A stretch of DNA of 64,000 bases from positions 189 to 64,188 of the forward strand of contig NZ_AQVB01000010.1 in the NCBI RefSeq assembly GCF_000372065.1, given 5' to 3'. This document shows, one piece after another, positions 7,776-16,909 of this stretch (position 1 is the stretch's first letter; the number at the start of each line of letters is the position of its first letter). Source of the DNA: Oligella urethralis DSM 7531. GTDB lineage: Bacteria; Pseudomonadota; Gammaproteobacteria; Burkholderiales; Burkholderiaceae_B. Position numbers and translations under genes: made by a program. The notes beneath the pieces were generated by a model. The model was not told where the DNA came from, searched no databases, and was given only the letters and a program-made list of their open reading frames with translations.

Positions 7776-9137
7776 CTAAACGGTCATTGAGAAAATGCGG
7801 GTTTCTGGCTTATCTCTTAACATTCTGAGATCGAAACTCATGCAGATATTACGGGCGAAGGTACGACCTTTTTCAGTGATTTTAAGTCCCGTATCACTAA
7901 TTTCTAATAAGCCATCTTGCGCCATTTCTTGGAGACGTTCAAGGGTGTCAGGTAACTCCTTAAATTGCTCTTCCGGTTTTTCCCAAGAAGTTTCTAATAA
8001 GCACATCAGGTTTAGAATATGGCGCCGAATAATCAAATCCTCTTGATTCAGAATATGGCCGCGCATCAGCGGAATTTCATTTTGCGCCAAACGCTCATAG
8101 TAGGCCTCTAGATCCTTTTCATTTTGTGCAAAGCCGTACCAGGTGTCACTGATGCTAGACATGCCGAGACCAATCATTACTTGGGTAGAGGAAGAACTGT
8201 AGCCCATAAAATTGCGGTGAATGGTTTTGTTCACCATGGATTGATACAGGGTGTCAGTGGGTAGGGAGAAGTGATCCATGCCTACTTCTACGTAACCCAA
8301 TTCCTCCAGTAGCACTTTGCCATTTTCATAGAGGGCGCGCTTTTCCTCGCCCGATGGGAGATCATTTTCATCAAAGCCACGTTGACCTACGCCTTTAATC
8401 CAAGGGACATGCGCATAGGAGTAAAAGGCCAAACGGTCGGGCTTAAGTTCTAAGGTGCGGCGAATGGTGCGCTCCATACCCGCCCAGTTTTGAAAAGGTA
8501 GGCCGAAGACTAAATCATGGCTGATGCTGTTATAGCCGATTCGACGTGCCGCATTGGTGACGTTTAACACATTTTCAAAGGGTTGCACACGATTAATCGC
8601 AATTTGGACCTTTTCGGCATAGTCCTGCACGCCAAAGCTGCAACGACGGAAACCGAGCTTATATAAACCTTCAAGATGCTCTAAGCGGGTATTATTTGGA
8701 TGCCCTTCAAAGCTAAAGGTGTGTTCTTCGGCAATATCAGAGGTACTAAAAATATGCTGTAATAGGCGCTCTAACTCTGCCATTGCAAAGAAGGTTGGGG
8801 TGCCGCCCCCTAAGTGAATTTCACTAATTAGCGGCTTGTCTTGCAGTAGCTCCAGATAAAGATTCCATTCTTTAATGACGGCATCAATATAGGGGGCTTC
8901 AACGGAATGCTTTTTGGTAATGCGTTTATGACAGGCACAGAAGGTACAGAGACTCTCACAAAAAGGCAGGTGAATATACAGGCTAATGCCTTGTTTGGCA
9001 TTGGACTCCTTGAAACTGCGTTTTAAAGTCTCTAAATAGGCCGCGGCACTAAAGCTACTATTGTCCCAATAGGGAACGGTCGGGTAACTGGTGTAACGTG
9101 GCCCCGGGATATTGTATTTGTGAATTAATTCTTTCAT
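7776..9137 (-). CDS. hemN: Oxygen-independent coproporphyrinogen III dehydrogenase (radical SAM)
   Basis: HemN decarboxylates coproporphyrinogen III to protoporphyrinogen IX without oxygen, in cytoplasmic heme synthesis. The 453 residues match true HemN length. The radical-SAM cluster motif is CESLCTFCACH, with the extra HemN cysteine giving CxxxCxxCxC, near residue 59. LHLGGGTPTFF-type sequence (EIHLGGGTPTFF) follows, then SFGVQDYAEKVQIAINR and the C-terminal HemN domain. The N-terminus has the HemN-specific YNIPGPRYTSYPTVPYW. It starts 14 bp after the topB stop, so co-transcription with topB is likely. Confidence 0.95.
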   Translation of the reverse strand: MKELIHKYNIPGPRYTSYPTVPYWDNSSFSAAAYLETLKRSFKESNAKQGISLYIHLPFCESLCTFCACHKRITKKHSVEAPYIDAVIKEWNLYLELLQDKPLISEIHLGGGTPTFFAMAELERLLQHIFSTSDIAEEHTFSFEGHPNNTRLEHLEGLYKLGFRRCSFGVQDYAEKVQIAINRVQPFENVLNVTNAARRIGYNSISHDLVFGLPFQNWAGMERTIRRTLELKPDRLAFYSYAHVPWIKGVGQRGFDENDLPSGEEKRALYENGKVLLEELGYVEVGMDHFSLPTDTLYQSMVNKTIHRNFMGYSSSSTQVMIGLGMSSISDTWYGFAQNEKDLEAYYERLAQNEIPLMRGHILNQEDLIIRRHILNLMCLLETSWEKPEEQFKELPDTLERLQEMAQDGLLEISDTGLKITEKGRTFARNICMSFDLRMLRDKPETRIFSMTV

Positions 9138-9151
9138 CGTTAGCGTAATTT

Positions 9152-11707
9152 TTAACTTGATGCGGTTTTCTTAGCGGCAGCCTTTTTGGCGGTGCTCTTC
9201 TTCGCTGCGGTTTTTTTTGCGGCCGTTTTCTTACTGGCTTTTTTAGCTGCCGTTTTTTGTTCAAACTCAAAGCCGACCTTGCCTGCGGCATCTAATACTA
9301 GATAGGCCTTAAACTTGCGATTATTGCGATTGGAGACAAAGTTTTCCAGCAAATCCGTCTTTTTATTGCTCAATAGTTTATGCATCTGTTCATGCGAAAT
9401 TTCCTGCTGCAGAATCACTTTGCCAGAGCGGAAATCACAGCTTTTTTCCTTGCCGCTAGCCTTTTCACAGAGATAAGCCATGCCCGTATCAAAGACTTTA
9501 GCATGGCATTTAGGACAATCGCCTACGGCAACTAAATTGCTCGTATCAAGCTCCTCTGTATCGTCGTCCTTGTCTTGACCGAAGTCGAACTCCAGTTTTT
9601 TCTCATCCCCTGTTAAGCGGATAATGGCACTGAAAGGTCGTCCCATTTTGCTGATAAAGCCGCTCAAAGGTCCTAACACATGCTCTGACAGCAGTGTTTC
9701 AACCTCATCGGGCTCAAAGGTGCGACCGCCGGGATGCTTGGTAATAGAAAAATCACAATGCGTGCACGCGTAACGACGATAATTCTCCTTGACCACATGG
9801 CCACACACTGGGCAAGGTGTGTGAAGCGTGACGTAATCGCCAGGGATAGTGTCGTGCTCGTACTCTTTGGCGCGGCTCACCATGGTTTCTGTACTGCGCA
9901 CAATATCCTGCATAAAGGCTTGCGGCTCCAGTTGCTTGGCTTCGATTTGTTTGAGCTTATATTCCCACTCACCGGTGAGCTCAGGTGAGGTGAGCTCTTT
10001 GACATTTAAGCCTGATAATAAGGTCATGAGTTGGCGAGCTTTAGCCGTTGGCACCAATTCACGACCTTCACGGCGTAAATATTGCTCGTTTAATAGACCT
10101 TCGATAATGGCTGCGCGAGTGGCTGGTGTGCCTAAGCCACGCTCTGACATGGCCTCACGTAATTCATCATCATCCACTAAGCGACCAGCACCCTCCATCG
10201 CACTCAAAAGCGTCGCCTCTGTATAACGCGCAGGCGGTTTGGTGGCTAAAGCCTCAGGTTGTACCTCAGCGGTATGAACCGTTTCCCCTTCGGTAACCGG
10301 TACCAGATTATCCTCTTGTCCTTGAGCCTCACGGCCGTAAATCTCCAACCAGCCGGGTTTAACCAAGACCTTACCCTCGGTTTTAAAGTGATGCGCCCCC
10401 ACCTTGGTGATACGTGTGGTAACACGATACTCTGCTGCGGGGAAAAAGACCGCCATAAAGCGTTTAACCACTAAATCGTAAATTTTAAATTCTGCTTCGC
10501 TTAATTCCTTAGGCATTTGTAAGGTCGGAATAATGGCGAAGTGATCGTTCACCTTTGTGTTGTCGAAAATGCGTTTATTGCTTTTAATCCATTGTTCAGC
10601 GAGGATTTTTGCAGCATGTGCTTGATGGCCCTGATTGGCATTAGCGCTGCTTTGGCTGATAAGACGGATGGTGTCTTTGGCGTTTTGTAGATAATCCTGG
10701 GGCAAATAGCGAGAATCGGTACGCGGATAGGTTAGTACCTTATGACGCTCATACAGCGTCTGCGCTAGCGCCAAGGTGGTTTTAGCAGTAAAGCCGAACT
10801 TAGCGTTGGCCTCACGTTGTAAAGACGTGAGATCGAATAAGGCTGGGGATAGCTGTCTGGAGGGTTTAGATTCTTCAGAAACAATACCCGGCTTGCCCTG
10901 ACAGGCGGTGACAATGGTTTGAGCTGCTGCCGCAGACCAAAGACGATACTCTCTTTTTTCGGGGTCCGTCGGATCCTTTTTAAACTCAGGATCAAACCAG
11001 CGCCCACGATAACTACCCTCGGCCGCATCAAAATGGCCGTACACCTCCCAATAATCCCGACTTTGGAATTGACGAATACTTTCTTCACGTTCAAAGACAA
11101 TGGCTAAGGTCGGTGTTTGTACACGGCCGATGGGGGTCTTAAAAAAACCGCCGTCTTTACTATTAAACGCGGTCATGGCACGGGTACCATTAATACCGAT
11201 TAGCCAATCCGCCTCGGCGCGCGAGCGTGCGGCTGCCTCTAAGCCTTTCATGCTCTCATCATCGCGCATATTATCAAAGGCATCGATAATGGCTTGCTTT
11301 GTCATGGATTGCAACCATAAGCGCTGCACCGGCTTATCGCTTTTAGCAAACTGCATGATATAGCGGAAAATCAATTCACCTTCACGTCCCGCATCACAGG
11401 CGTTAATAATACGATCTACGTCTTTACGTTTAATCAGCTTAAGCAACATCTTTAAGCGCGTCTCACTGCGCTTATCAATGGGCTTTAATTCGAAATGCTT
11501 TTTAGGAATGGCTGGTAGATTATTAAAAGACCACTTACCGCGCACCACATCGTCAGGATTAATTAAGGTTAAGAGATGACCTACACTAGAAGACAGCACG
11601 TAATCATCACTTTCAAAATAGTCGCCATGACGTGAAAAGCCGCCTAAAGCACGAGAAATATCCAGAGCGACAGAAGGTTTTTCCGCGATAATAAGTGTTT
11701 TTGACAT
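9152..11707 (-). CDS. topB: DNA topoisomerase III
   Basis: This type IA topoisomerase decatenates single-stranded or gapped DNA. The 851 residues begin with the Toprim domain (KTLIIAEKPSVALDISRALG; acidic motif INACDAGREGELIFRYI). The catalytic Tyr is in VLTYPRTDSRYLP near residue 332. After the core come two Cys4-like zinc segments (CPVCGHVVKENYRRYACTHC and CPKCHAKVF...C...SC). The last 35 or so residues form a Lys/Ala-rich histone-H1-like tail (repeats of KKTAAKK type) that may raise DNA affinity. In related betaproteobacteria smg and topB are neighbours; here a membrane-protein gene on the other strand lies between them. Confidence 0.95.
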   Translation of the reverse strand: MSKTLIIAEKPSVALDISRALGGFSRHGDYFESDDYVLSSSVGHLLTLINPDDVVRGKWSFNNLPAIPKKHFELKPIDKRSETRLKMLLKLIKRKDVDRIINACDAGREGELIFRYIMQFAKSDKPVQRLWLQSMTKQAIIDAFDNMRDDESMKGLEAAARSRAEADWLIGINGTRAMTAFNSKDGGFFKTPIGRVQTPTLAIVFEREESIRQFQSRDYWEVYGHFDAAEGSYRGRWFDPEFKKDPTDPEKREYRLWSAAAAQTIVTACQGKPGIVSEESKPSRQLSPALFDLTSLQREANAKFGFTAKTTLALAQTLYERHKVLTYPRTDSRYLPQDYLQNAKDTIRLISQSSANANQGHQAHAAKILAEQWIKSNKRIFDNTKVNDHFAIIPTLQMPKELSEAEFKIYDLVVKRFMAVFFPAAEYRVTTRITKVGAHHFKTEGKVLVKPGWLEIYGREAQGQEDNLVPVTEGETVHTAEVQPEALATKPPARYTEATLLSAMEGAGRLVDDDELREAMSERGLGTPATRAAIIEGLLNEQYLRREGRELVPTAKARQLMTLLSGLNVKELTSPELTGEWEYKLKQIEAKQLEPQAFMQDIVRSTETMVSRAKEYEHDTIPGDYVTLHTPCPVCGHVVKENYRRYACTHCDFSITKHPGGRTFEPDEVETLLSEHVLGPLSGFISKMGRPFSAIIRLTGDEKKLEFDFGQDKDDDTEELDTSNLVAVGDCPKCHAKVFDTGMAYLCEKASGKEKSCDFRSGKVILQQEISHEQMHKLLSNKKTDLLENFVSNRNNRKFKAYLVLDAAGKVGFEFEQKTAAKKASKKTAAKKTAAKKSTAKKAAAKKTASS

Positions 11708-12008
11708 AGAACTGATTTTAAACGACCTATATTTAATAGTAAAAATTGTAAATAGATAATTGAGTGCAGTTTTACATTTAATTAAGGCTTTGGCAAGTAC
11801 TTTGCTATTAAATTAAAGTAAAAGCCTGCCGCTGCGATATAAAAAGTGGTGACACTAGGGTGTGTCAATCTGTTTTAGTCCAGCTCGATGCAAGTCGGCT
11901 TTAGCTGTTGCTAGATAGGTGGACAAATTTGTCCTACTTTAGTTCAAACGGAGGTTTTGAGCTCTGTACAATAAATTAGATTGTTGCGTTTGATGGGGTT
12001 GATAGTTC
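11708..12008. promoter_or_regulatory. Divergent promoter region of topB and the DUF2157 gene
   Basis: This 301 bp A+T-rich stretch holds the promoters of the two divergent genes. A perfect 14 bp palindrome, GGACAAATTTGTCC, lies at 11921-11934, 75 bp before the plus-strand gene, and could be an operator. No recognised regulator site was identified. Confidence 0.35.
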
Positions 12009-14669
12009 ATGGTGAGTTTTTTTCGTCTTAGCTCAAAGCAGTTTTTAGCACTGCTGTGTATGAGTTTATCCTTAGTTTTATTAGCGAGCGGTGCTGTTAC
12101 TTGGGTTGCGGTCAATTGGGAGAGTATCAGCCCGACGGTTAAACTTGTCACGGTACAAGCGGTTCTGCTGTTGATAGGGGCCGTGTTATTGTTGTTGCGC
12201 TTGCGCTTTGGGGCGGAGCAATTAGTTGCTGCGGCCGGTATGCAGTGGCTTTATCAGGGCTTGGCTTTTCTGGGGGCGGTAGTTTCCGGGGCGCTGATTG
12301 CCTTAGTAGGACAGATTTATCAGACCGGTGCCGATACTTGGCAGACCTTTGGCTTGTGGTTTTTATTAATCCTACCTTGGTTGGCCTTTGCACCCGGCAT
12401 TTTTATTGCTGCCTTGGCCGCCGTCGTGGCCAATACTGCCGCTTTTTTATTTTTATATCATAATCAGTTCGGCGTACCGTTTGAGCTTAGTGCCTATGTA
12501 TTGGCTTTTTTAAATGCCGCAGTGTTTGTCTATTTAGAGGAAAAGCGCAGTCAGCAGGAGCCGCTTTGGGCTGTCCTCAGTATGAGCTTATTGATCTGCG
12601 CTATTATGATTTTTGCTATGGCTCGAGCCGCTGAGTTTGCCGGCGTGACCGGTTTATATTTATTGATAGCGGCAGTCTTACTTTTAATCTACAACAAGCT
12701 GAGATTCTCGCTATTACGATTAAATGTACTGGCCCTGGCGGTGGCGGCGTGCGCCTTTAGTGCTGTTGTGCTTGAACGAACCTTGTTTGACGATGTCTTC
12801 GATGCGGATATTGTCAGTGTTTTGTACATGCTCGTGGCGATTTGGATTATGGCTGCAGTGGCGGCAATTGCTTTATGGCAACAGAGAATTATCACTAAAA
12901 AGGGCGCTAGTCGGCGCCGAGCTTTAGGTGGTGATTTACCTCTTGCCTTTACGGTGTTTTTAGCCATCAGCAGCTTTTTAGTGGCAGCCTTTATTTATCT
13001 GATCCTGTTGTTCACGGGCTTGCCAGTTAAAATGACCATGTCGCCGCAGGCAGACATTGTGGCGTTACTCGCTTTAGTTGGCGCCTATGCCATGCTATAT
13101 CGCATCAGCAATAAACGGCATCAACAATTTTTTGCCTTGGTGCTTTATCAGATTGCATGCTTCGTTGCCTTTGTCAATAATCACGAATTTTTTATACGGG
13201 ATTCAGTTGCTCGCCCCCTGTCCGTACAGCTTCTGACGGTTGTGGGGCTAGTGATTAGCGTACTAATTTATCGTCGACGTACTGAGGCGGTACTTCGTTT
13301 TATTAGTAGCTTAGGCTTTTTTGTCTTTTTTGGTGGGCTGCGTTTTCTTCCCTTCTTGTCTTTTGCGAATGAGCCCTACTTCTTAGTGATTTGTTTTATT
13401 GGGCTGATTTATTTTTCTTTTAAGTCCTCGTCCGAGTTGCGCTTGCCATTGATCACGGCCTTTGCCTTGTGGGGCATTATCGTCGTGTTAAGTAACTACT
13501 ATTTTTATTTTATTTCGTATCAAGGTCAGGACCAGTTAATTGATTTCAAAAATATCCTCCTGGCATTTCTTTATCCTTTACGCTTGTATTGGTCCACTGA
13601 GGGCTTCCCAGGCGCACAGCTTGTCTTTGCCAGTCTACTGTATTGGTCGCTTGCCATGTTGGTGTCCTTGACGCCCTTATGGGCCTTATGGCAGTTATTA
13701 AAAAATGACAGTCCAAGGGCTAAAGCGATGACCGTATTGACTGGTCTGTTAGTGGCATGGTTATGGTTTGGGCGCTTGGATGTGGTGGCACCGCTCGCCT
13801 TTATTGTGCTGGCCTATTACAAAAGAAGTGTGGCGCTCTATTGCTTAGCGCTGGTACTTGCGCTTATCGCCCTAGCTGGCTTTTATTTTTCTCTGCTGAT
13901 GCCCTTGGAGCATAAGGTTTATTTGCTGCTATTAAGTGGTGCCTTATTTTTATTGCCGACCGTTCTATCGGCTCGCTGGCTTAGCCTTGGTGATGAGGTA
14001 GAGGATCGTGAATCTACGGTCTTGGCAAGTAGTGCTGAGGCTACATCTGTTGAGGCTGCGCTGTTTACTCGTCGACGCTTTTATGGCTTATTAGCTGTGG
14101 CCATACTATGCCCCATAGCGCTTTGCCAATGGCAGGTGATGAATTATGAGGCGGTGACAGAGCGGGGGCGCCATGTCTTACTCCGATTGGCGCCTTTGGA
14201 TCCACGTTCGTTGATGCAAGGCGATTATATGCGTTTAAACTATGAGGTGACGGGAATCGTAGATGCAGCATTGAAGGCATTACACAAAAATGAGTATCAA
14301 GCGACTGCCAACACGCAGCTATCTGAGCGCTTATTAGCACCATTACAAGAGATTAAAAGTGTGCGTATTTTAGCTGAGTTTGAGTTAATTGACGGTGTGG
14401 CTGAGCGTTTAATCGCCTTCTATGCACCGTCTGAACTCAAGGATTTGCCAAAAACAGAGGATAGGGTGTATTTACCCTTTATACGTAAACGGCCTTATCG
14501 CATCGATAGTGGTACTGAGCCGGCGTTTAGTACAGAGTACTTTTTCCATGAGTCTAGAGCGAGCGATTTTGCGGCGGCAAGATTTGCCGAAGTGGCTGCC
14601 AATAACGGTCGTGTGATGCTCAAAAACTTATTGGATATGGATAGGCGGGTGATCAGGCCGCGCCCTTAA
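12009..14669 (+). CDS. Large multi-pass membrane protein with DUF2157 and GDYXXLXY domains
   Basis: The 886-residue inner-membrane protein has many hydrophobic segments from residue 10 to about 690. The N-terminal part matches DUF2157 (ASGAVTWVAVNWESISPTVK), the middle resembles DUF4401, and the C-terminal soluble part holds the name-giving motif GDYMRLNYEV near residue 741. Many proteobacteria encode these domains as separate genes or one fusion; no biochemical function is known. The C-terminal part is expected to face the periplasm. It stands alone on the plus strand between topB and smg, both on the minus strand. Start at 12009 is plausible but no strong ribosome-binding site is seen. Confidence 0.82.
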   Translation: MVSFFRLSSKQFLALLCMSLSLVLLASGAVTWVAVNWESISPTVKLVTVQAVLLLIGAVLLLLRLRFGAEQLVAAAGMQWLYQGLAFLGAVVSGALIALVGQIYQTGADTWQTFGLWFLLILPWLAFAPGIFIAALAAVVANTAAFLFLYHNQFGVPFELSAYVLAFLNAAVFVYLEEKRSQQEPLWAVLSMSLLICAIMIFAMARAAEFAGVTGLYLLIAAVLLLIYNKLRFSLLRLNVLALAVAACAFSAVVLERTLFDDVFDADIVSVLYMLVAIWIMAAVAAIALWQQRIITKKGASRRRALGGDLPLAFTVFLAISSFLVAAFIYLILLFTGLPVKMTMSPQADIVALLALVGAYAMLYRISNKRHQQFFALVLYQIACFVAFVNNHEFFIRDSVARPLSVQLLTVVGLVISVLIYRRRTEAVLRFISSLGFFVFFGGLRFLPFLSFANEPYFLVICFIGLIYFSFKSSSELRLPLITAFALWGIIVVLSNYYFYFISYQGQDQLIDFKNILLAFLYPLRLYWSTEGFPGAQLVFASLLYWSLAMLVSLTPLWALWQLLKNDSPRAKAMTVLTGLLVAWLWFGRLDVVAPLAFIVLAYYKRSVALYCLALVLALIALAGFYFSLLMPLEHKVYLLLLSGALFLLPTVLSARWLSLGDEVEDRESTVLASSAEATSVEAALFTRRRFYGLLAVAILCPIALCQWQVMNYEAVTERGRHVLLRLAPLDPRSLMQGDYMRLNYEVTGIVDAALKALHKNEYQATANTQLSERLLAPLQEIKSVRILAEFELIDGVAERLIAFYAPSELKDLPKTEDRVYLPFIRKRPYRIDSGTEPAFSTEYFFHESRASDFAAARFAEVAANNGRVMLKNLLDMDRRVIRPRP

Positions 14670-14740
14670 TTTAAGCGTATAAACACGACGGCATCATCTT
14701 TGCGAAGGCTTATGCTCGTCACAGATAAATTGCCATAAAC

Positions 14741-14774
14741 AAAAGCCTCGCTAGCTGTTAATCAGTAGCGAGGC
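14741..14774 (-). terminator. Intrinsic terminator of smg
   Basis: GCCTCGCTA (14745-14753) pairs with TAGCGAGGC (14766-14774); on the minus strand the stem is followed by TTTT. It lies between the convergent ends of smg and the DUF2157 gene. Confidence 0.8.
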
Positions 14775-14822
14775 AGATAGGTTGAGAGAGGGGCGCTAAG
14801 CCAAGAAAGCTAAGATGGTAAA

Positions 14823-15290
14823 TTAATGGCTTAATTTATCCTCATGTTGACGCACCAAGAACTCCTCTAGTAGTGCATGGTGCACCTCTAGCTCCTGACT
14901 CCACATCACCATCAGGGCGAGAATCTTAAACTCTGATAAATCAAGTGTGCTTTGGGGCGCATCTAAGGCACAGTTAAGAATCGCTTCACGCATGGAGGGT
15001 GTCAAGGCACCAGAACTCTCTAAGGAAGAGAGGAAATGGATGCCCTCAATGCCGAGTTTATACAACTCATAGGAGCCATAGACGCGTGTGGCCTTATCGC
15101 TAAAGGCGATCTGCGTTTCCTCTTTTAGGCTTTCGGTAATAACCGCTAAACGGTGCAACCAACTCATGGCATCATGAATATCTTCATGCTCAAAGCCGGC
15201 AGCAGCCAAGTCCCTGAATAAATCCTCTGGTTGAGGACAGGAAGCGGGCGTATAGTAGTTTTCATATACATAAACTAAGACGTCATACAT
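14823..15290 (-). CDS. smg: Smg protein (DUF494)
   Basis: Smg is a small conserved proteobacterial protein of unknown function, usually encoded near dprA and a topoisomerase gene. The 155 residues open with MYDVLVYVYENYY, the family signature, followed by an all-helical body (LFRDLAAAGFEHEDIHDAMSWL) and the typical C-terminal LKILALMVMWSQ-like segment (EFKILALMVMWSQELE). AAGG lies 6 bases before the ATG at 15290. dprA is not in the window. Confidence 0.93.
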   Translation of the reverse strand: MYDVLVYVYENYYTPASCPQPEDLFRDLAAAGFEHEDIHDAMSWLHRLAVITESLKEETQIAFSDKATRVYGSYELYKLGIEGIHFLSSLESSGALTPSMREAILNCALDAPQSTLDLSEFKILALMVMWSQELEVHHALLEEFLVRQHEDKLSH

Positions 15291-15529
15291 GATAAACCTT
15301 CTCGTTGAAAAATAAGCATGAAGCGCTATCTAAGCGATGATTTTACAATGAAATCAGACTGTTAATACCTTATCCCTACGGATCTTAATGGAATAAGAAA
15401 TATTCTAGGCGTTTTTCTGCGTTTGTCTTGGCAGAAGGGCTAAAAAACCACAATTTTGCGCAGTATTAAGGGCATAATAAACTATTCACAGGAATTCATA
15501 CGATTATTTTTATTAAGGATTAGGGTTTT

Positions 15530-16717
15530 ATGAGTTTAGCCGACACCAATTATTTAATGGACATTACCACCCGTCCAGATTTGATTTTTAAAAAGGGCGA
15601 GGGCTCTTGGTTAGAGGATCAACATGGCAAACGTTATTTAGATATGTTGCAGGGGTGGGCGGTAAACTGCTTAGGCCATAATCCACAGCCGATTATTGAG
15701 GCCTTAACTACCCAAAGTCATTTATTAATCAATCCCTCACCGGCTTTTTATAATCAGCCAATGATTGATTTAGCCAAACGCTTATGCAGCGCGTCTTGTT
15801 TTGATCAGGTGTTTTTTGCTAATAGTGGTGCCGAGGCCAATGAAGGCGCCATTAAATTGGCACGTAAGTGGGGGCAAAAGCATCGTCAGGGCGCTTATAA
15901 AATCATCAGCTTTGAGCATGCCTTTCACGGTCGTACCTTGGCCACTATGTCCTTATCTGGTAAGGCTGGTTGGGATAAGCTCTTTGCGCCACAGGTGGAT
16001 GGTTTCCCTAAGGCGAAGTATAACGATATTGATTCCGTTAAGGCCTTGATTGATGAGCAAACCGTTGCCGTGATGCTGGAGCCAGTGCAGGGTGAGGGTG
16101 GGGTGATTCCTGCGAGCCGCGAGTTTATGCAGCAATTGCGTCAGCTGACCGAGGAAAGGGGTATTTTACTGATTGTCGATGAGGTACAAACCGGGATGGG
16201 TCGATGTGGCAGTCTATTTGCCTATCAACTGGCTGAGATAGAACCGGATATCATGACCTTGGGTAAAGGCATTGGGGGCGGTGTGCCGTTATCCGCCTTA
16301 TTGGCCAAAACCTCCGTTTCTGTGTTTGACCATGGTGATCAGGGCGGTACATACAATGGTAATCCGTTGATGACCACCGTGGGTGTGGCGGTCTTTGATA
16401 CCTTGATGGCGGATGGCTTTATGGATGGTGTGCGTGAGCGTGCGCAGCAGTTGTCTGAAGGACTGCTTAAGCTTTCTGATAAGTGGGGCTTTAAGGGGGA
16501 GCGCGGTGAGGGCCTATTGCGAGCGTTGGTCTTGGATGGTGAGTACGCCCCTGCGATTGTTGAACAGGCCCGTAACCGTTCGCCTGAGGGCTTGTTGTTA
16601 AACGCACCACGGCCGAATCTATTGCGTTTTATGCCGGCCTTAAATATCAGTAAAGAGGATTTAGACTTCTGCTTAGCGTGCCTGGATGAGCTCATTGCTC
16701 AAGTACGTGGCGCCTAA
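15530..16717 (+). CDS. argD: Acetylornithine transaminase-like class III aminotransferase
   Basis: This PLP enzyme probably converts N-acetylglutamate semialdehyde to N2-acetylornithine in arginine synthesis. The 395 residues have the class III layout: FANSGAEANEGAIKLARKWG (PLP phosphate region, near 105), SFEHAFHGRT, IVDEVQTGMGRCG, and the PLP lysine in TLGKGIGGGVP near residue 246. LINPSPAFYNQPMI near 63 fits the ArgD-like group of Alcaligenaceae. Other class III enzymes on omega-amino acids cannot be excluded by sequence alone. The gene stands alone, divergent from smg, with AAGGA about 15 bases before the ATG. Confidence 0.82.
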   Translation: MSLADTNYLMDITTRPDLIFKKGEGSWLEDQHGKRYLDMLQGWAVNCLGHNPQPIIEALTTQSHLLINPSPAFYNQPMIDLAKRLCSASCFDQVFFANSGAEANEGAIKLARKWGQKHRQGAYKIISFEHAFHGRTLATMSLSGKAGWDKLFAPQVDGFPKAKYNDIDSVKALIDEQTVAVMLEPVQGEGGVIPASREFMQQLRQLTEERGILLIVDEVQTGMGRCGSLFAYQLAEIEPDIMTLGKGIGGGVPLSALLAKTSVSVFDHGDQGGTYNGNPLMTTVGVAVFDTLMADGFMDGVRERAQQLSEGLLKLSDKWGFKGERGEGLLRALVLDGEYAPAIVEQARNRSPEGLLLNAPRPNLLRFMPALNISKEDLDFCLACLDELIAQVRGA

Positions 16718-16842
16718 TGAGTGAGAACAATCATGGTCTGACGATAGTTTTAGACTTTTGATTTTTTTAGTTGCGATAGCTTTTTATTATCGAGATGAGT
16801 GATATTTAACATTGGCTTCATTGCGCTTTAGTTTGTACTATA

Positions 16843-16887
16843 AAAGGGTAGGTCATTTAGTATGTGCATGACCTACCCTTTGATTTT
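16843..16887 (+). terminator. Perfect 14 bp stem-loop in the catalase leader
   Basis: AAAGGGTAGGTCAT (16843-16856) pairs perfectly with ATGACCTACCCTTT (16868-16881), with an 11-base loop and then TGATTTT. It lies 126 bp after the transaminase stop and 29 bp before the catalase ATG. It can be the transaminase terminator, or an attenuator-like element in the catalase leader, depending on where the catalase promoter lies. Confidence 0.7.
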
Positions 16888-16909
16888 AAGACAAATTATG
16901 GAGCCAGTG

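Noticed and set aside
9058-9291. Arg/Lys-rich frame on the minus strand at the topB end
   Set aside because: It is a shifted reading of the Lys/Ala-repeat tail of topB and continues into hemN; low-complexity repeats give such frames by chance.
16862-16909. Upstream start codons for catalase at 16862 and 16868
   Set aside because: They lie in the loop and right arm of a perfect 14 bp stem-loop and have no ribosome-binding site, while 16910 has GGAG at the right distance and begins at the normal catalase N-terminus.
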